In this document: piece by piece, positions 21,693-24,411 of the stretch | Layout of the letters: each line of letters begins with the position of its first letter | Numbering within the stretch: position 1 is the first letter of the stretch | Source: a virus | IMG/VR virus record: IMGVR_UViG_3300010368_000107 | Location: 1-24,411 of that record | DNA: 24,411 nucleotides | Strand: one strand, 5' to 3' | The notes under the pieces: generated by a model | Database searches by the model: none | What the model was told of the DNA's origin: nothing | What the model saw: only the letters and a program-made list of their open reading frames with translations | Translations under genes and position numbers: made by a program

Positions 21693-22336
21693 GCGGGGCA
21701 ATCAAACGGCGGCGGGCTGGTGCTAGTGATGAGTTCGAGTTTATCACATTCGCGCAGGTCTACGTGACAGATGGTAGCGCCCACATAATAACAATGCCCG
21801 CCAACATTAAAGCGGGCGACTTGCTGATACTGACATACACGCACCCTAGCCCAGCAAACCCCGCAGGTTGGACCCAAATATTCAGCGGCGGCACGACCCA
21901 AGCGGTCATGCAGGTGTCTTATAAAACGGCGACCCTTGCTGACGCCGGGGCCAGCCTGACGTATAGAGCAGGCACGTCCGACGCATCATTGTGTTGGGTT
22001 TCGGTGTGGCGGGCGGCGGCGTATAGCGTGTTGGGAGGGTCGACTTCTGGCAACTCTGGTGCCAAGACAATATCCAGCTATAACACACTGTTTAGCAATG
22101 ATATAATTATCGCCGTGCAAGTCACGGAGAACGCGGGGGAACCTCCATCTGGCTGCGGAATGACAACCAGCGGCTTTACAACAATGGCGGCACCGCTTGG
22201 GTCTGTGGCGTTCCCAGTCGCGTTGGGGCTTTTCTATAAAGTCCAGCCCGCAGCGGGCGCAACAGGGGCTATAACGTCTGCGGCAACGGCTGACAGGCAG
22301 ACGTTTCTCTCTTTTTCGATAACGTCCACAATATAG
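21689..22336 (+). CDS. Putative tail adhesin or fibre-tip protein
   Basis: This 215-residue protein starts at TTG 21689, which overlaps the fibre stop as TTGA and has GTGGGGG upstream. It is made almost only of strands, with many threonine, serine and glycine residues (FAQVYVTDGSAHIITMPANI, GDLLILTYTHPSPANPAGWT, SYNTLFSNDIIIAVQVTENA). The pattern is that of a beta-sandwich surface-binding protein found beside tail fibres. It may be carried by the preceding fibre or be a separate adhesin. No enzymatic motif is seen. Confidence 0.65.
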   Translation: MSGAIKRRRAGASDEFEFITFAQVYVTDGSAHIITMPANIKAGDLLILTYTHPSPANPAGWTQIFSGGTTQAVMQVSYKTATLADAGASLTYRAGTSDASLCWVSVWRAAAYSVLGGSTSGNSGAKTISSYNTLFSNDIIIAVQVTENAGEPPSGCGMTTSGFTTMAAPLGSVAFPVALGLFYKVQPAAGATGAITSAATADRQTFLSFSITSTI

Positions 22337-22346
22337 GCGGTAGACC

Positions 22347-22859
22347 ATGAATCAATATATTAAAGCGGACGGCTTGGTTTTCCCGATCACCGACACGGAG
22401 ATACGGCGGGAAAACAAGGGCACGTCTTTTCCGGCAGAAATGACAGACGAGAACCGCGCGGCATTTGGGGTGTTCCCTTGTGCGCTTGATGATGTGCCGC
22501 CTTATGACGCGGCCACACAGGTGGCGGAACAGGTCGCGCCTGCATTGATCGACGGGGCTTGGTCTATCGGCTGGACCGTGCGCGATAAGACGCCGGGGGA
22601 ATCGGCTGCAATACTTGCCGCCGAACGCGAGGCCATGACATGCACACCAATGCAGGGCAAACTAGCATTGGGCGAAACCAACTGGGCCGTTATCCTTGAA
22701 TACAAGGCAACGGCAGGCTGGGCGCAGCAGACCGTCATTGATAGCGCCCAAACTTGGGTTCGTACTTCGCAAAACATTGCGTTTTTTCAGTACCTTTTAG
22801 GCTTCACGGATGCGCAGGTTGATGACCTCTTTCGCGCGGCAATGTTGATCGACGCATGA
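22347..22859 (+). CDS. Tail-fibre-region protein, possible fibre assembly or accessory protein
   Basis: This 170-residue protein has an N-terminal part (YIKADGLVFPITDTEIRREN, then SFPAEMTDENRAAFGVFPC) resembling the short domain of fibre-assembly-type proteins. The C-terminal half (MTCTPMQGKLALGETNWAVI, then TWVRTSQNIAFFQYLLGFTD and AQVDDLFRAAM) is a helical domain often seen in proteins after fibre genes in related phages. Position supports a role in fibre folding or attachment. It overlaps the following gene by 4 bases. Confidence 0.6.
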   Translation: MNQYIKADGLVFPITDTEIRRENKGTSFPAEMTDENRAAFGVFPCALDDVPPYDAATQVAEQVAPALIDGAWSIGWTVRDKTPGESAAILAAEREAMTCTPMQGKLALGETNWAVILEYKATAGWAQQTVIDSAQTWVRTSQNIAFFQYLLGFTDAQVDDLFRAAMLIDA

Positions 22860-23122
22860 TGCGCCGGGCGGGGTATATCGCGCGGCGGCTTGGCCATGCC
22901 TTGCTGTCGGCGGTTTCGCGGTTTTTCAACGCGGCCTGCCTTGGCGGGTCTACGTCTGAAAGCGTAAGTGCGCGGGCGTATCGTGAGCCTTGGCCGCGTG
23001 CCGTCAGGCGCATCAACGCCGCGCTGTGGGTTTTTGAGCGCGACCATTGCCGCAAGGCATGGGACACCGAGGTTCTGGACGCAATCAAGACCTTGGAGCG
23101 CAACGATTTATTGCAAAAATAA
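22856..23122 (+). CDS. Small hypothetical protein before the lysis genes
   Basis: This 88-residue protein starts at ATG 22856, overlapping the previous stop as ATGA; a second ATG follows directly. The first 30 residues are amphipathic and basic (MMRRAGYIARRLGHALLSAV). The middle has STSESVSARAYREPWPRAVR and the end is helical (NAALWVFERDHCRKAWDTEV). This layout recurs in phage genes close to the lysis module, but no function is known to me. Membrane association of the N-terminus is possible. Confidence 0.6.
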   Translation: MMRRAGYIARRLGHALLSAVSRFFNAACLGGSTSESVSARAYREPWPRAVRRINAALWVFERDHCRKAWDTEVLDAIKTLERNDLLQK

Positions 23123-23186
23123 CAGGCGCACCGGGCAGGGCAGCAACCCAAAGCCCGATGCTGACCAATACCAGATAGGAAATGGC

Positions 23187-23243
23187 ATGGCTGAAACGCA
23201 CAAGCGGGCGATTCTGTCCGGCTGTCAAGCGCGGGGCAAATAA
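23187..23243 (+). CDS. Possible 18-residue peptide with good ribosome binding site
   Basis: Between 23122 and 23243 there is no longer gene. An ATG at 23187 has AGGA 6 bases upstream and encodes MAETHKRAILSGCQARGK. Its TAA shares one base with the ATG at 23243 (TAATG). It could be a tiny peptide that couples translation to the next gene, or simply a leader. The sequence has no known relatives that I can name. Confidence 0.3.
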   Translation: MAETHKRAILSGCQARGK

Positions 23244-23476
23244 TGGCTGAAATCATTAGGGACTTTTGGGCCGTCATCGCGGCGGTGGTTGCGGCTGTCG
23301 TTTGGCTGGTACGGCTAGAGGCGCGGGGCATATCCAACGCCGCCGAAATCAGGCGGTTATGGGCGCAGCGCAAAGAGGATTTGGAGCTGCAAAGCAAGGC
23401 CCGCGAGGAAACCAACCACATGCTTTCCGAAATACGGGCAGACATTAAGGCGCTATTGCGCGAGGTGAAACAGTGA
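23243..23476 (+). CDS. Membrane-anchored coiled-coil protein of the lysis module
   Basis: This 77-residue protein has one N-terminal transmembrane helix (FWAVIAAVVAAVVWLV) and then a long charged helix to the end (AAEIRRLWAQRKEDLELQSK, then HMLSEIRADIKALLREVK). This layout resembles XhlA-like lysis accessory proteins that work with a holin. It lies directly before the endolysin gene and overlaps it as GTGA. It could also be a spanin-like or pinholin-type protein. Direct proof of holin function is not in the sequence. Confidence 0.55.
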   Translation: MAEIIRDFWAVIAAVVAAVVWLVRLEARGISNAAEIRRLWAQRKEDLELQSKAREETNHMLSEIRADIKALLREVKQ

Positions 23477-24000
23477 GACAGGTCAACGAAATTATCGTGC
23501 ATTGCACGGCTACCCGTTCCGATTGGTGGGCAAATAAGCGCACATCCGAAAAGGTGGCAGAGATTAAGCGGTGGCACGTTCAGGACCGTGGATGGAACGA
23601 CATCGGGTATCATTACCTGATCGACCGCGATGGGACTGTTGCCAAGGGCAGGCCGATTGAAAAGATTGGTGCGCACGTTGCGGGGCACAACACGGGCACG
23701 ATTGGGATCAGCCTCTTCGGCGGGCACGGGTCGGCGGAAACGGATATGTTCCACGAGCATTTCACGCCAGCCCAAGAGGCGGCGCTGCACAAGCTGATTG
23801 CGGATCTGCGCAAGCGGTTCGGCGTGGTGAAAATCACAGGGCACAACCAATACGCGGCCAAGGCGTGCCCCGGCTTTAACGTGCCGGATTGGTTTCGCGC
23901 GGTTTCGCCGCCCCTCGATCACGTCCCGGTCAAAGCGCCCCCTAGCTTCTGGGCCGCTCTCGTGAAAGTATTTGCCAATTTATTTCTGAGGAAATCTTAA
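23473..24000 (+). CDS. Endolysin: N-acetylmuramoyl-L-alanine amidase, T7 lysozyme-like
   Basis: This 175-residue endolysin belongs to the Amidase_2 family and cuts the bond between N-acetylmuramic acid and L-alanine at the end of infection. The zinc ligands are visible: histidine 10 in IIVHCTAT, histidine 124 in GHNQYAAKACPGF and cysteine 132 in the same motif. The catalytic tyrosine 46 (DIGYHYLIDRDG) and lysine 130 are also present, at almost the same spacing as in T7 lysozyme. The start is GTG 23473, overlapping the previous stop. No signal peptide is seen, so export needs a holin. Confidence 0.92.
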   Translation: MRQVNEIIVHCTATRSDWWANKRTSEKVAEIKRWHVQDRGWNDIGYHYLIDRDGTVAKGRPIEKIGAHVAGHNTGTIGISLFGGHGSAETDMFHEHFTPAQEAALHKLIADLRKRFGVVKITGHNQYAAKACPGFNVPDWFRAVSPPLDHVPVKAPPSFWAALVKVFANLFLRKS

Positions 24001-24001
24001 C

Positions 24002-24181
24002 ATGGACCTTGCACCAATCGCGCGGATCATTCTGCGCTATGGCATCGGCTATCTAGCAGGGTCCGAGGTGGGCGAGTCGCTGGCAATGGACGGTGACGCC
24101 GTGCTGACGCTGTCGCTGGCCCTTGGGGCGGCTGTGGAGGGCGCGTATGCCCTAGCCAAGAAGCGCGGGTGGTCCACATGA
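24002..24181 (+). CDS. Putative holin
   Basis: The ATG at 24002 with GAGGAAA 8 bases upstream gives 59 residues. The protein has two weakly hydrophobic helices (IARIILRYGIGYLAGSEVGE and VLTLSLALGAAVEGAYALAK) and a basic C-terminus KKRGWST. Start MDLAPIARIILRYGIGYLAG and the overall size match small putative holins of alphaproteobacterial phages. Placed between endolysin and an Rz-like gene, it would release the amidase to the periplasm. The stop overlaps the next ATG. Confidence 0.6.
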   Translation: MDLAPIARIILRYGIGYLAGSEVGESLAMDGDAVLTLSLALGAAVEGAYALAKKRGWST

Positions 24182-24411
24182 TTGCCCTAATCATCAACGC
24201 TATCCCTGCGCCCGTGTGGGCCGCGCTGGCGGGCATGGTCGCGGTTGCGGTTGCATGGCTTACCGGGCGGCGTAGCGGTGCGCAGCGGACCAAAACCAAG
24301 GCGGCTGCGAAAGCGGCAAAAGACACATCAACAGCAATTGAGGTGATGAATGAAACGGCCAGCAAGTCTGATGACACTGTGCGCAACGCTCTTGGTAAGT
24401 GGATGCGTGAC
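24178..24411 (+). CDS. Rz-like inner-membrane spanin, partial at the window end
   Basis: An ATG at 24178 overlaps the holin stop as ATGA. The frame is still open at the last base (78 codons seen). The N-terminus is one transmembrane helix (IPAPVWAALAGMVAVAVAWL), followed by GRRSGAQRTKTKAAAKAAKD and a polar helix ending NALGKWMRD. An i-spanin has this layout, anchoring in the inner membrane and reaching through the periplasm to disrupt the outer membrane. It is truncated by the window edge, so length and an overlapping Rz1 cannot be judged. Confidence 0.6.
   Translation, partial: MIALIINAIPAPVWAALAGMVAVAVAWLTGRRSGAQRTKTKAAAKAAKDTSTAIEVMNETASKSDDTVRNALGKWMRD

Noticed and set aside
22968-23243. 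91-codon + strand frame overlapping the gene at 22856-23122
   Set aside because: Its first half is an overlap reading of the neighbouring gene. Only the short 3' part from ATG 23187 has a plausible ribosome binding site, and this is listed separately.
22804-23922. Long - strand open frame (372 codons)
   Set aside because: It is antisense to the lysis module, including the amidase with intact catalytic residues. The translation has no domain and no start signal.
1-24411. tRNA genes, CRISPR arrays, insertion sequences, integrase or attachment sites
   Set aside because: I looked for cloverleaf arms with T-loop motifs, spaced direct repeats, transposase motifs and integrase motifs on both strands and found none that I could support.

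Overview
This window is a contiguous piece of a tailed phage (or prophage) genome of podovirus type. The host is most likely an alphaproteobacterium, perhaps Rhodobacterales or a relative. The reasons are the fairly high G+C content, the codon use, and a set of small genes (DUF7220-like membrane protein, ABA-sandwich protein, nozzle-like protein, GNAT-like protein) familiar from phages of that class. The host assignment is inference. No tape measure, sheath or tail-tube gene is seen. The adaptor, nozzle, ejection, portal and major capsid proteins point to a short-tailed particle with an SU10-like head.

Region 1 (1-5413) is the early/replication block, entirely on the + strand. It holds the tail end of an unidentified gene, a single-stranded DNA-binding protein, a LexA-type winged-helix protein without a protease domain, an O-like replication initiator, a probable replication accessory protein and a stand-alone DnaA domain IV. 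A run of small genes of mostly unknown role follows. Nearly all of these genes are joined by ATGA, TTGA or 1-4 nt start/stop overlaps, so they probably form one translationally coupled operon. No DNA polymerase, primase or integrase is visible, so lifestyle cannot be decided. The block ends in an intrinsic terminator at 5445-5476.

Region 2 (5525-15669) carries the small and large terminase, neck/tail proteins (adaptor, fibre-like protein, nozzle-like protein), small genes including a GNAT-like protein, and a set of probable ejection proteins. One of these has an N-terminal lysozyme/transglycosylase-like domain. Region 3 (15666-15975) is the only interruption of the + strand order: a small two-helix membrane protein on the - strand whose stop overlaps the stop of the last ejection gene.

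Region 4 (15975-20215) is the head module: portal, a small protein, a very acidic scaffolding protein, the SU10-type major capsid protein and a strong terminator directly behind it. Region 5 (20229-22859) holds two small genes and the fibre/adhesin genes. Region 6 (22856-24411) is the lysis module: an unknown small protein, a membrane-anchored coiled-coil protein, a T7-lysozyme-like amidase with its catalytic residues intact, a putative holin and the start of an Rz-like spanin cut by the window end.

Most of the content is ordinary phage biology. The points most worth a second look are the DnaA domain IV protein, the - strand membrane gene inside the late region, the two equally good starts of the LexA-like gene, and the gene order that puts neck and ejection genes between terminase and portal.
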